From NCBI GenBank assembly GCA_016211095.1, contig JACQSW010000148.1:1-13904 (forward strand): a stretch of DNA of 13,904 nucleotides. The letters are read 5' to 3'. The DNA is from Candidatus Woesearchaeota archaeon (GTDB lineage: Archaea > Nanobdellota > Nanobdellia > SCGC-AAA011-G17 > GW2011-AR17). Positions within the stretch are counted from its first letter, which is position 1. Each line of letters begins with the position of its first letter. Below are positions 6,526 through 12,559 of this stretch, piece by piece. A program made the position numbers and the translations under genes. The notes under the pieces are model-generated. The model was not told the origin of the DNA. It did not search any database and was given only the letters and a program-made list of their open reading frames with translations.

Positions 6526-6812
6526 AAAAACTAATCAATATTTGGGAAGAATTTGTTGATAGGCAAAAAAATGATAAAAAAGTAGAAAAATCAAGAAAGT
6601 TTAGGCTTAACCCGTCAAAAGAAAAAGTTGAAAAACTCGCTGAAGGAGTGTTATTTAACGAAAAAAAGCACGGGCTGAAATACTGCCCATGCAGGCTAAC
6701 AACTGGGGATCAAGAAGAAGACTTCAAGCTAATTTGCCCGTGCAATTTTTGGGACCAAAAAACGTGGAAACAAAAAGGCGAATGTTGGTGCTCGCTATTC
6801 GTAAAAGAATAA
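6507..6812 (+). CDS. Ferredoxin:thioredoxin reductase catalytic-chain-like protein
   Basis: This 101-residue protein carries the three-part Cys signature of the FTR catalytic chain: C60-P-C62, C77-P-C79 and C93-W-C95. By analogy with plant FTR, C60, C77, C79 and C93 should bind the [4Fe-4S] cluster, and C62 with C95 form the redox disulfide. The spacing here is CPC-x14-CPC-x13-CWC, not the classical CPC-x16-CPC-x8-CHC, and the His near the cluster is replaced by Trp94. The N-terminal half is a charged helical region. No variable chain (FTR-V) is nearby. The protein likely reduces the thioredoxin-like neighbour one electron at a time through its cluster. The donor may be a ferredoxin elsewhere or the rubredoxin-like protein of this operon. 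Confidence 0.85.
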   Translation: MGEKEIKKLINIWEEFVDRQKNDKKVEKSRKFRLNPSKEKVEKLAEGVLFNEKKHGLKYCPCRLTTGDQEEDFKLICPCNFWDQKTWKQKGECWCSLFVKE

Positions 6813-6831
6813 AGCCAGAAAAATTAAAAAG

Positions 6832-7251
6832 ATGAAAGAGCCAATTTTACCAAAAAAAATAGGATGGATTATTCTTGCTATTTTAGTTTTTATTGATTCT
6901 TTTTTAGATGTGATTAGGGGGGTAGAGGGAAACCCCTTATGGACACCGATAATTAACATTATTGGAATAAAAAACGCGCCTTTCTTAGTTCCATTTGTTC
7001 TATCGCTCTTCTATTTAGCAGTAAAGGCATTAGGCTGGATAGTTGAAAAAATTGATAAAACCCCTCGCTCAGAAGAGCTTATTTTAACAGCCCTTGTTAT
7101 TGTTTATGCAATTTTTGACATCTGGGCAATTTCGGTAGATTTTCTTGGATTTAGCCTTATCCCAAATTTCCGTTATATGATAATCCCTATGACAATAATT
7201 GGGCTTGGGTATGCTCTTTGGGCACAAAAAAAATTAGGAAAGAAAAAATGA
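6832..7251 (+). CDS. Four-helix integral membrane protein of unknown function
   Basis: This 139-residue protein has hydrophobic segments at about residues 10-28, 48-70, 84-104 and 112-130, and ends in the positively charged KKLGKKK. It contains no Cys, so it is not a DsbB/VKOR-type partner for the redox genes beside it. The gap after the FTR-like gene is only 19 bases, so co-transcription is possible, but there is no clear Shine-Dalgarno site or TATA box of its own. I do not recognise the family. The residues I-D-S-F-x-D-V-I-R-G at the end of helix one and I-F-D-I-W in helix three are the most distinctive. Confidence 0.7.
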   Translation: MKEPILPKKIGWIILAILVFIDSFLDVIRGVEGNPLWTPIINIIGIKNAPFLVPFVLSLFYLAVKALGWIVEKIDKTPRSEELILTALVIVYAIFDIWAISVDFLGFSLIPNFRYMIIPMTIIGLGYALWAQKKLGKKK

Positions 7252-7279
7252 AAAAGCCAAAATTTCTATGGTCGCATAA

Positions 7280-7557
7280 ATGAAAAAAGAGGATACAAAC
7301 CCTAAAGGCAAACAAGCGAATTGTATCATTATTCATGGATGCCCTTCAAATGCGTAGAAAGCAATTGATCCTAAAACGCGAACATACGATAAGCACTGGA
7401 TTCCTTGGGTTAAAAAAGAACTGATTCTATACGGCATAAAAACAGAAACCCCCCTTATGCCAAAACCGTGGGAACCAAATTACATTTCATTTAAAGAAGA
7501 ATTTGAAAAATATTCAGTGAGGGATAATACTATATTAATAGGGCACAGTTGTGGAGC
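7280..7557 (+). pseudogene. Remnant of an RBBP9/YdeN-type alpha/beta hydrolase, interrupted by an IS
   Basis: From ATG 7280 the translation reads ANCIIIHGCPSNA, an in-frame TAG at 7355-7357, then DKHWIPWVKKELILYGI, TPLMPKPWEPNY and TILIGHSCGA. The order HG strand, W-P-WL helix, P-P-M-P and GHSxG nucleophile elbow is that of the RBBP9/YdeN serine hydrolase family. The gene stops at the nucleophile elbow, where the insertion sequence begins. About half of the domain, including the catalytic Asp and His region, is missing, and it is not found on the far side of the IS. The TAG and the truncation both make it non-functional. Which came first cannot be told. Confidence 0.8.
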
Positions 7558-7571
7558 TCTGATGAAACCCT
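7558..7571 (+). repeat. Left terminal inverted repeat of the IS
   Basis: TCTGATGAAACCCT is the exact reverse complement of 8530-8543. It begins inside the Ala codon after GHSCG of the broken hydrolase and supplies that frame with a TAA at 7571-7573. Confidence 0.88.
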
Positions 7572-7580
7572 AAAAAAGTT

Positions 7581-7610
7581 TAAGAGGCTCGAAGCCTCTT
7601 ATTTGTTTTT
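7581..7610 (+). terminator. Hairpin plus T-run inside the IS left end
   Basis: A perfect 9-bp stem (TAAGAGGCT / AGCCTCTTA, 7581-7589 with 7593-7601) and a 3-base loop are followed by TTTGTTTTT. This has the shape of an intrinsic terminator. In an IS it would stop outside transcription from entering the transposase gene, or hide its ribosome binding site in read-through RNA. Confidence 0.55.
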
Positions 7611-7634
7611 AGTTAGCACAAAAAAACAAATGAA

Positions 7635-7641
7635 GAGGTGA
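7635..7641 (+). promoter_or_regulatory. Strong Shine-Dalgarno site of the transposase
   Basis: GAGGTGA ends 7 bases before ATG 7649. This near-consensus site contrasts with the leaderless style of the resident genes and fixes the transposase start. Confidence 0.65.
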
Positions 7642-7648
7642 GCCCCAA

Positions 7649-8710
7649 ATGGAAGTAAACAATTCTAAATACTTAAAGTTTATCCAACAAGGTTTGGAGG
7701 TTGCTAAAGCAATTCCAAAATATTTTAGCAAGTATTCTAACAAGATATTTACTAATCAACAGCATTTGGTGTTGGTTGTTCTCAAACAAAAGTTAAAAAC
7801 AACCTGGAGGAATTTGCTAGAAATTTTGAAAATAAGTGTTATACCAGAACAATTAAATTTGAGAAGAATCCCTCATTTTACGACGCTGATTAAGTTTTAT
7901 AAAAGAATTTCCCCTTTGCTTGTTAATAAGCTGCTTGCTTATTCAACCCGTTTGAGTAAGCCTCAAAATCTTGGTCTTGGTGTGGACGCTACAGGTTTAG
8001 AGCTAGATAACGGAAGCAAACATTATGAGCTGATTAGGGGAAAAGACTGTGAGAAAAGAGATGTTATCCAAATAACTGCTTGTGGCCTCATGGATTCTTT
8101 GATTGTTTCTTCTGCGCGTGTTGAAAGGCACAAAACAGTGAGAAATAACAATTTTCTTGCTGTAGTGCAAGAAAGCGCTCAACTCGGACAAATTGATTTT
8201 GTCTGCGCAGACAAAGGTTACGATTCTAACAAAAATCATGAATACTTAATCCGAGAGCTCAAAACCAAATCTTGCATAAAAATAAGAGAAAAATCAGTAT
8301 CAAAAAGAGCAGGAAGAAGCACAATAAGAAAAAGAGTTTTAAGAACATTTGACGACAAAACTTATCATCAACGAAGCAAAATCGAAACCATCTTTTCCAT
8401 GATAAAAAGGAATTACGGATCCGCTATCAAATCAAAATCTAAAGAAACCCAAATCCAAGAAGGCTACCACAAACTCTTAACCCACAACATTGAGAGACTA
8501 TGTGAAATACTCTCTCAAATTATTTCACAAGGGTTTCATCAGAACTGTTGTTTAGCAAATTTTAAATACGTTTCAAAACTTCATACGATTGATGAAAGTA
8601 TTGCTTATCAATCCTCCCCAAGTATCCACAAAATCCCAAGTCACTGGTGGTGTAGTTCCACCTCTGGGCTTAGCTTACTTAGCAGCAGTCCTTTACGAAC
8701 AAGGTTATAG
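7649..8710 (+). CDS. DDE transposase whose frame runs through the right end of the IS
   Basis: The N-terminal part (TTWRNLLEIL, LRRIPHFTTLIKFYKRI) resembles the DNA-binding region of archaeal IS5-type transposases. The DDE residues are D113 (GVDATGLEL), D188 (CADKGYDS) and E246 in YHQRSKIETIFSMIK, which fits the Y-(2)-R-(3)-E-(6)-K signature exactly. The catalytic set is complete. The reading frame has no stop before the right inverted repeat: about 298 codons lie inside the element, the repeat itself encodes QGFHQN, and 55 codons of flank follow before TAG 8708-8710. The last 119 bases overlap the start of the radical SAM gene in another frame. The true length in intact copies is probably just under or near 300 residues. 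Confidence 0.85.
   Translation: MEVNNSKYLKFIQQGLEVAKAIPKYFSKYSNKIFTNQQHLVLVVLKQKLKTTWRNLLEILKISVIPEQLNLRRIPHFTTLIKFYKRISPLLVNKLLAYSTRLSKPQNLGLGVDATGLELDNGSKHYELIRGKDCEKRDVIQITACGLMDSLIVSSARVERHKTVRNNNFLAVVQESAQLGQIDFVCADKGYDSNKNHEYLIRELKTKSCIKIREKSVSKRAGRSTIRKRVLRTFDDKTYHQRSKIETIFSMIKRNYGSAIKSKSKETQIQEGYHKLLTHNIERLCEILSQIISQGFHQNCCLANFKYVSKLHTIDESIAYQSSPSIHKIPSHWWCSSTSGLSLLSSSPLRTRL
8490..8529 (+). other. Two interleaved perfect inverted repeats just inside the IS right end
   Basis: TTGAGAGA (8490-8497) pairs with TCTCTCAA (8511-8518). TGTGAAAT in its loop (8501-8508) pairs with ATTTCACA (8522-8529), which directly abuts the right inverted repeat. The two 8-bp stems are interleaved, so they can form either alternative hairpins or, less easily because the joining loops are 2-3 bases, an H-type pseudoknot. 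They lie within the transposase coding region. Confidence 0.55.
8561..8568 (+). promoter_or_regulatory. TATA box for the first cobalamin-domain radical SAM gene
   Basis: TTTAAATA, preceded by TAGCAAAT, is centred about 27 bases before ATG 8592. The promoter starts only 18 bases outside the IS end, so the gene kept its own promoter after the insertion. Confidence 0.6.
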
Positions 8711-10091
8711 CGTAAAAATTATTGATGCTCTTGGAGAAGATCCTTATAAATTTTCTTCATGGGGGCCATATAGAATAAGGGGTTTACCATTTGAAAAAAT
8801 AGTGCAAAAAATTGACCCTGATACGGAATTGGTAGGTATATCTAATATGTACTCATTCGCTTTCATTCTCGTCCAACATTTAATAGACTTAATAAAAAGA
8901 GAGTTGCCCAATATTCAAATAGTCCTTGGAGGAGCGCACGCAACAGTTATGCCCCAATATGTTTTAAAAAACACAAAAGCAGATTTTGTTGTCTTAGGTG
9001 AAGGAGAAAAAAATATCCTCGAAATTTGTTCAACATTGAAAAAAAAGGTTCTACCCACAAAGATAAAAGGTTTAGCATTCCGAAACAAAAACAAGGTTAT
9101 TGTTAATGAAGGGAGAAATTTAGTTGAAGACATAAATACAATCCCCATTCCAAAGAGAGATCTGCTCCCAATGGAAAATTATTTTGAGCTAAGGGAACCG
9201 CACGGAGCCGCACGAGAAAAGAGATGGACAACTATGATATCTTCACGAGGTTGCCCCTACAAATGTTCATTCTGCAATACCCCCTACATTTGGCAAGGCC
9301 TTTGGCGGTCTAGAAATCCAAAATTAGTTGTTGATGAAATAGAAACGCTGGCTCATTCTTATCGGATAAAAGAAATACATTTTGAAGATGAGAGTATGGT
9401 GATGAATAGAAATAAAACTCTTGAATTTTGCAGGGAGCTAAAAGCGAGAAAATTAGACATTATTTGGCAACCGAGTAATGGCATAAGAGCGGAATTGGCG
9501 AATCTTAAACTATTATCCGCTATGAAACATTCTGGATGTACACACATCACTTTTGCCCCGGAAAGTGGGTCAAAGAGAGTTCTAAATCAAATAATTAATA
9601 AAAACCTCAATTTAAATGCTATCACTTCAGCTGTAAGAAACGCCTCTCAGCTAGGCATAAAGACGATGGCTTACTTTGTTATAGGGCTTCCAGGTGAAAC
9701 GCCCGTAGATATTAAAGAAAGTATAAGGTACGCAAACAAATTAGCTCGATTAGGATTGGATGAAACGGATTTCAGCGTTTTTTCCCCACTTCCCGGTTCT
9801 CAACTTTTCTTTGAGCTAGAAAAGCAAGGAAAGATAAGGTTAGACCCAAAATTCTTTTTTGAACTGTTAGCCATGGGTGATGTTTCTTTTGCAAAATCTT
9901 GGTCCGAGCATATCTCTGATGAACAATTAAAAAAGTTGAGATTATGTGCATTATTAGAATTCCATGCCAATAAAGCCTTGTTTCATCCATTAAAAGTTAT
10001 TAAATCATTGTACAATATAAGCAGAGGAGTGCAGGAACTAAAAACGGAAAGAGCGTTAACAACTTTTTTTAGAAGGCATATTAGAAGATAA
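8592..10091 (+). CDS. Cobalamin-binding-domain radical SAM protein (B12-binding/radical SAM family)
   Basis: The ATG at 8592 was chosen over the TTG one codon earlier because MKVLLINPPQ is the family's normal start and the TATA box fits. Residues 1 to about 150 form the Rossmann-like B12-binding domain (VLLINPP, LGLAYLAAVL, GGAHATVMPQYVL, VVLGEGE). The DxHxxG motif that gives base-off cobalamin binding is absent, as in several subfamilies. The radical SAM motif is SSRGCPYKCSFC with C221, C225 and C228, followed by IHFEDE, APESGS and VIGLPGET, standard for the SPASM-free Elp3/MiaB-like barrel. The roughly 130 C-terminal residues are helical and unassigned. Relatives methylate or rearrange unreactive carbons in lipids, pigments and natural products. 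The neighbouring glycosyltransferases suggest a surface lipid or glycan target, which is inferred. Confidence 0.88.
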   Translation: MKVLLINPPQVSTKSQVTGGVVPPLGLAYLAAVLYEQGYSVKIIDALGEDPYKFSSWGPYRIRGLPFEKIVQKIDPDTELVGISNMYSFAFILVQHLIDLIKRELPNIQIVLGGAHATVMPQYVLKNTKADFVVLGEGEKNILEICSTLKKKVLPTKIKGLAFRNKNKVIVNEGRNLVEDINTIPIPKRDLLPMENYFELREPHGAAREKRWTTMISSRGCPYKCSFCNTPYIWQGLWRSRNPKLVVDEIETLAHSYRIKEIHFEDESMVMNRNKTLEFCRELKARKLDIIWQPSNGIRAELANLKLLSAMKHSGCTHITFAPESGSKRVLNQIINKNLNLNAITSAVRNASQLGIKTMAYFVIGLPGETPVDIKESIRYANKLARLGLDETDFSVFSPLPGSQLFFELEKQGKIRLDPKFFFELLAMGDVSFAKSWSEHISDEQLKKLRLCALLEFHANKALFHPLKVIKSLYNISRGVQELKTERALTTFFRRHIRR

Positions 10092-11528
10092 TTTTACATA
10101 TGAGCTAACCAGCCATTTCTCCGCAGGAAAAGAAAAAAAATTTAGGCGAATACGAAGCTTGCTTATCAACCTCAATCCCAAATTTAATATTCCTAAAAAT
10201 TTATTTTTATTATTAGGTATAACGGAAGGGTATGCATTCTCGAGGTAGAAATTAACAAAATTTTCTAGCCTGCCTTTTTCCCTTTCTGTTATGCAATTAA
10301 TGTTAAGGTTATTAAGGTCGCAGTTTCCCCATTCTTCTAATGTTTTAGCTACTTTGCCATAATTGGGATTCAATGCGAATAATGGCGTTCCAGGATAAGG
10401 CGTATAAAAAAAGGCGAGAATCCCATGCCGCGGATCAATCTTTTTAATGTTTTCAATAACCTTAATCGTTTTTTTGCGTTCCAACTGAGTTTCCCCCGGA
10501 AGCCCCCAGATAAAAGAAAAACGCCCCCTTATATTATTCTGCTTCCCCCACTCTGCAAATTGTAACCAAGTTGCGCTTTTTTCGCCTTTATTTATTTTTT
10601 TTAATAATTCATCCGAACCTGATTCGGCCCCTATCAATATACGACTGCATCCGCTCTTTTTTAAGAGGGAAACTAATTCGGGCCCATAATTAACGAGTTG
10701 GCTTGCTCGACCATCCGCATGCCACTTTATATTAAACTTATTTTTTATAAAGCCCCTGCAAATTTTTTTTACACGCACTTTATCGACAAAGAAATTGTTA
10801 TCTTCAAATATTATGCCATTCACTCCGTATCTCTTTTTTAGCTTTTTTATCTCTAGTATAACTCTCTCCGCCTTTAATCCCCGCCACATTCTCCTATAGA
10901 CTAATGCGTCGGCGCAGAAACCACAGTTATTCGGACAACCACGACTGCTAATAAAGTTTATAGTGTGGGTGTTTAATTCTTGTGTAAAATAATTCGACAG
11001 GTCGATAAGGGAGTAATCAATTTGCAGCAAACTATTCACATCTTCTATTTTTCTGTTTTCTGTTTCAATTATTTTATCGTTTTTTTTGAATAATATCCCC
11101 TCTACTCCCTTAAGGTCAAATTTTTTCTCCAAGCAATGAACGAGTTCTTTGAATGTATTCTCCCCTTGCCCCTTTACAACAATATCAATATATGGACTAC
11201 GTATTGTTTGCTGAGGCATTATAGAAGCGTGCCACCCGCCCCAGATTATTGGGATAGAGGGATATTTTTCTTTTATCTTTTGTGAGATTAATAGGCCGTC
11301 TTTAATTTGAAAGCCAGTTAAAGCGGTTATCCCCATACATAAACTGCTTTGACATTCTTTTTCAATCAGGTCTAAGTAATCCTGTTCTAGCATACAATCA
11401 ATTATTTTAATATCATATTCTCCTTTATCCAAAGAGGATGCTAGGGCTAACAAGTTTAGCGGCACCCTGCACCACTTACCAATCAGACTTAGTCTCGGTT
11501 GAATCAACAAAATTTTTTTTTTAACCAT
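10056..11528 (-). CDS. Second cobalamin-binding-domain radical SAM protein
   Basis: This 490-residue protein starts at ATG 11528 with VKKKILLIQPRLS, and has a B12-binding-type domain (PLNLLALASSL, GGWHASIMPQQTI, VVKGQGEN) to about residue 150, again without DxHxxG. The cluster motif is SSRGCPNNCGFC with C198, C202 and C205, then IIFEDNNF, IGAESGSDELLKKINKG, WGLPGET and YTPYPGTPLF. The order matches the convergent radical SAM neighbour, so the two are distant paralogues with parallel domain plans. The C-terminal 100 residues are basic with a hydrophobic stretch (LGILNLGLRLISKLRIRLNF) that might bind a membrane surface. Its stop lies within the coding end of the neighbour, giving a 36-base tail-to-tail overlap. 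The substrate is unknown. Confidence 0.88.
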   Translation of the reverse strand: MVKKKILLIQPRLSLIGKWCRVPLNLLALASSLDKGEYDIKIIDCMLEQDYLDLIEKECQSSLCMGITALTGFQIKDGLLISQKIKEKYPSIPIIWGGWHASIMPQQTIRSPYIDIVVKGQGENTFKELVHCLEKKFDLKGVEGILFKKNDKIIETENRKIEDVNSLLQIDYSLIDLSNYFTQELNTHTINFISSRGCPNNCGFCADALVYRRMWRGLKAERVILEIKKLKKRYGVNGIIFEDNNFFVDKVRVKKICRGFIKNKFNIKWHADGRASQLVNYGPELVSLLKKSGCSRILIGAESGSDELLKKINKGEKSATWLQFAEWGKQNNIRGRFSFIWGLPGETQLERKKTIKVIENIKKIDPRHGILAFFYTPYPGTPLFALNPNYGKVAKTLEEWGNCDLNNLNINCITEREKGRLENFVNFYLENAYPSVIPNNKNKFLGILNLGLRLISKLRIRLNFFSFPAEKWLVSSYVKLSSNMPSKKSC

Positions 11529-11556
11529 TTTTTTGTTAAAATATCACTTAGTAAGA

Positions 11557-11564
11557 TATATAAA
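11557..11564. promoter_or_regulatory. Near-palindromic TATA box able to serve both divergent genes
   Basis: GATATATAAAG lies centrally in the 60-base divergent gap. It is about 28 bases before ATG 11589 on the plus strand, and its reverse complement CTTTATATATC is about 32 bases before ATG 11528 on the minus strand. Both distances fit leaderless starts, and no other good TATA box is seen for either gene. Confidence 0.5.
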
Positions 11565-11588
11565 GATAATGATTTTTAAAGTTTGAAT

Positions 11589-12539
11589 ATGAAACTTGTA
11601 ATCATCATACCTGCATTTAATGAAGCGTCTACAATCTACAAGGTAATAACTGAAATTCCTAGAAAAATTGATGGCGTAAACCAAGTTGAAGTTGTTGTAA
11701 TAGATGATGGTAGCACCGACGGAACAGTTATGGAAGCGAAGAGGGCGGGAGCGGATAAAATATTTTATCATAAAAAAAATTTGGGTTTAGCACCTTCGTT
11801 TAGAAGGGGATTAGAAGAAGCATTGAAATTAGACGCAGATATTATTGTTAATACAGACGCAGATTTTCAATATAACCAAAAAGAAATTCCCAACATTATT
11901 AAACCAATTTTAAATAACGAAGCAGACCTTGTTTTAACAGACCGCCAAGTTTGGAAGCTTAACCATATGCCTTTAGCAAAAAAAATTGGGAATACATTAG
12001 CCACATCCCTAACTCGCTTTATATCTGGCTACAAAGTGAAAGACTCCCAGTCGGGGTTTAGAGCGTTTTCTAAAGAAGCGGCTCTTAAATTAAATATTTT
12101 ATCCGATTATACTTACGTGCAAGAAAATATATTGCAAGCGGTTTACAAAAATTTAAAAATAATCCAAATCCCCGTAATGTTTAGAAAAAGAGAAGGTGAG
12201 TCACGTTTAATTGGCAGCTTAGGGGGTTATGCAAAAAAGTCCGGATCATTTATGATTCGGAGTTATATTTGGTATAAACCGTTAAAAGTATTTTTGTCTC
12301 TTGGAGGCATATCATTTCTTTTAGGATTTATTTTGGGTTTACGTTATATTTACTTTTATTTTCTAGAACAATCTTCTGGTCATCTACAGTCCTTAATTTT
12401 GGCCACGATACTAATAGTTCTAGGCTTCCAAACAACTTTATTAGGTCTAATTTGTGATGGTGTTACAGCAAATAGGCGTGTAAATGAAGAATCACTCTAT
12501 TTATTAAAAAAACAATTTTGGCTAAAAAAGTTTAAATAA
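11589..12539 (+). CDS. Family 2 glycosyltransferase, dolichol-phosphate sugar synthase type, with two C-terminal membrane helices
   Basis: This 316-residue protein starts at ATG 11589 (KLVIIIPAFNEASTI); a TTG two codons earlier is less likely given the TATA spacing. The GT-A fold shows VIDDGSTDGT (D39, D40) for nucleotide binding, KNLGLAPSFRRGLEEA, and D90-A-D92-F-Q-Y, a variant of the DADxQH motif of polyprenyl-phosphate sugar synthases with Tyr for His. DSQSGFRAF at 152-160 is the usual acceptor-loop motif. Two helices at about 233-253 and 266-289 anchor it to the membrane. The enzyme should transfer a sugar from a nucleotide sugar to a polyprenyl phosphate such as dolichol phosphate. The GT-C-like protein that follows is a fitting user of that lipid-linked sugar. 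Confidence 0.9.
   Translation: MKLVIIIPAFNEASTIYKVITEIPRKIDGVNQVEVVVIDDGSTDGTVMEAKRAGADKIFYHKKNLGLAPSFRRGLEEALKLDADIIVNTDADFQYNQKEIPNIIKPILNNEADLVLTDRQVWKLNHMPLAKKIGNTLATSLTRFISGYKVKDSQSGFRAFSKEAALKLNILSDYTYVQENILQAVYKNLKIIQIPVMFRKREGESRLIGSLGGYAKKSGSFMIRSYIWYKPLKVFLSLGGISFLLGFILGLRYIYFYFLEQSSGHLQSLILATILIVLGFQTTLLGLICDGVTANRRVNEESLYLLKKQFWLKKFK
12531..12538 (+). promoter_or_regulatory. TATA box for the GT-C gene, overlapping the stop of the GT2 gene
   Basis: TTTAAATA is centred about 25 bases before ATG 12560 and overlaps the TAA at 12537-12539. The GT-C gene may therefore have its own leaderless transcript besides any read-through. Confidence 0.5.
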
Positions 12540-12559
12540 ACATTTGTGAGCACATTTTT

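Larger units (their letters stand above)
7558..8543 (+). mobile_element. IS5/IS4-superfamily insertion sequence, 986 bp, one DDE transposase
   Basis: The element is bounded by perfect 14-bp inverted repeats TCTGATGAAACCCT and AGGGTTTCATCAGA. It carries a terminator-like hairpin inside its left end, a strong Shine-Dalgarno site, a DDE transposase and interleaved inverted repeats inside its right end. I see no target-site duplication: the bases outside are GGAGC on the left and ACTGT on the right. If the true boundary is a few bases further in, the flanks still do not match as a direct repeat. It lies between a truncated hydrolase and the promoter of an unrelated gene, so it probably took part in a deletion or rearrangement. 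Confidence 0.85.

Noticed and set aside
6832..7251. Membrane protein as a DsbB/VKOR partner of the thioredoxin-like protein
   Set aside because: It contains no cysteine.
4681..7281. The 11-mer GTCGCATAAAT occurs at 4681 and 7271
   Set aside because: It is a short AT-rich match in unrelated contexts (inside a coding region on the other strand and before a pseudogene), with no further similarity around it.
7355..7357. In-frame TAG in the hydrolase as a possible pyrrolysine codon
   Set aside because: The gene is also truncated by the IS, TAG serves as an ordinary stop at 591-593, and no Pyl insertion genes are in the window. A plain nonsense mutation is simpler.
7551..8550. A target-site duplication flanking the IS
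   Set aside because: Left flank GGAGC and right flank ACTGT share no direct repeat at any boundary I tried within a few bases of the inverted repeats.
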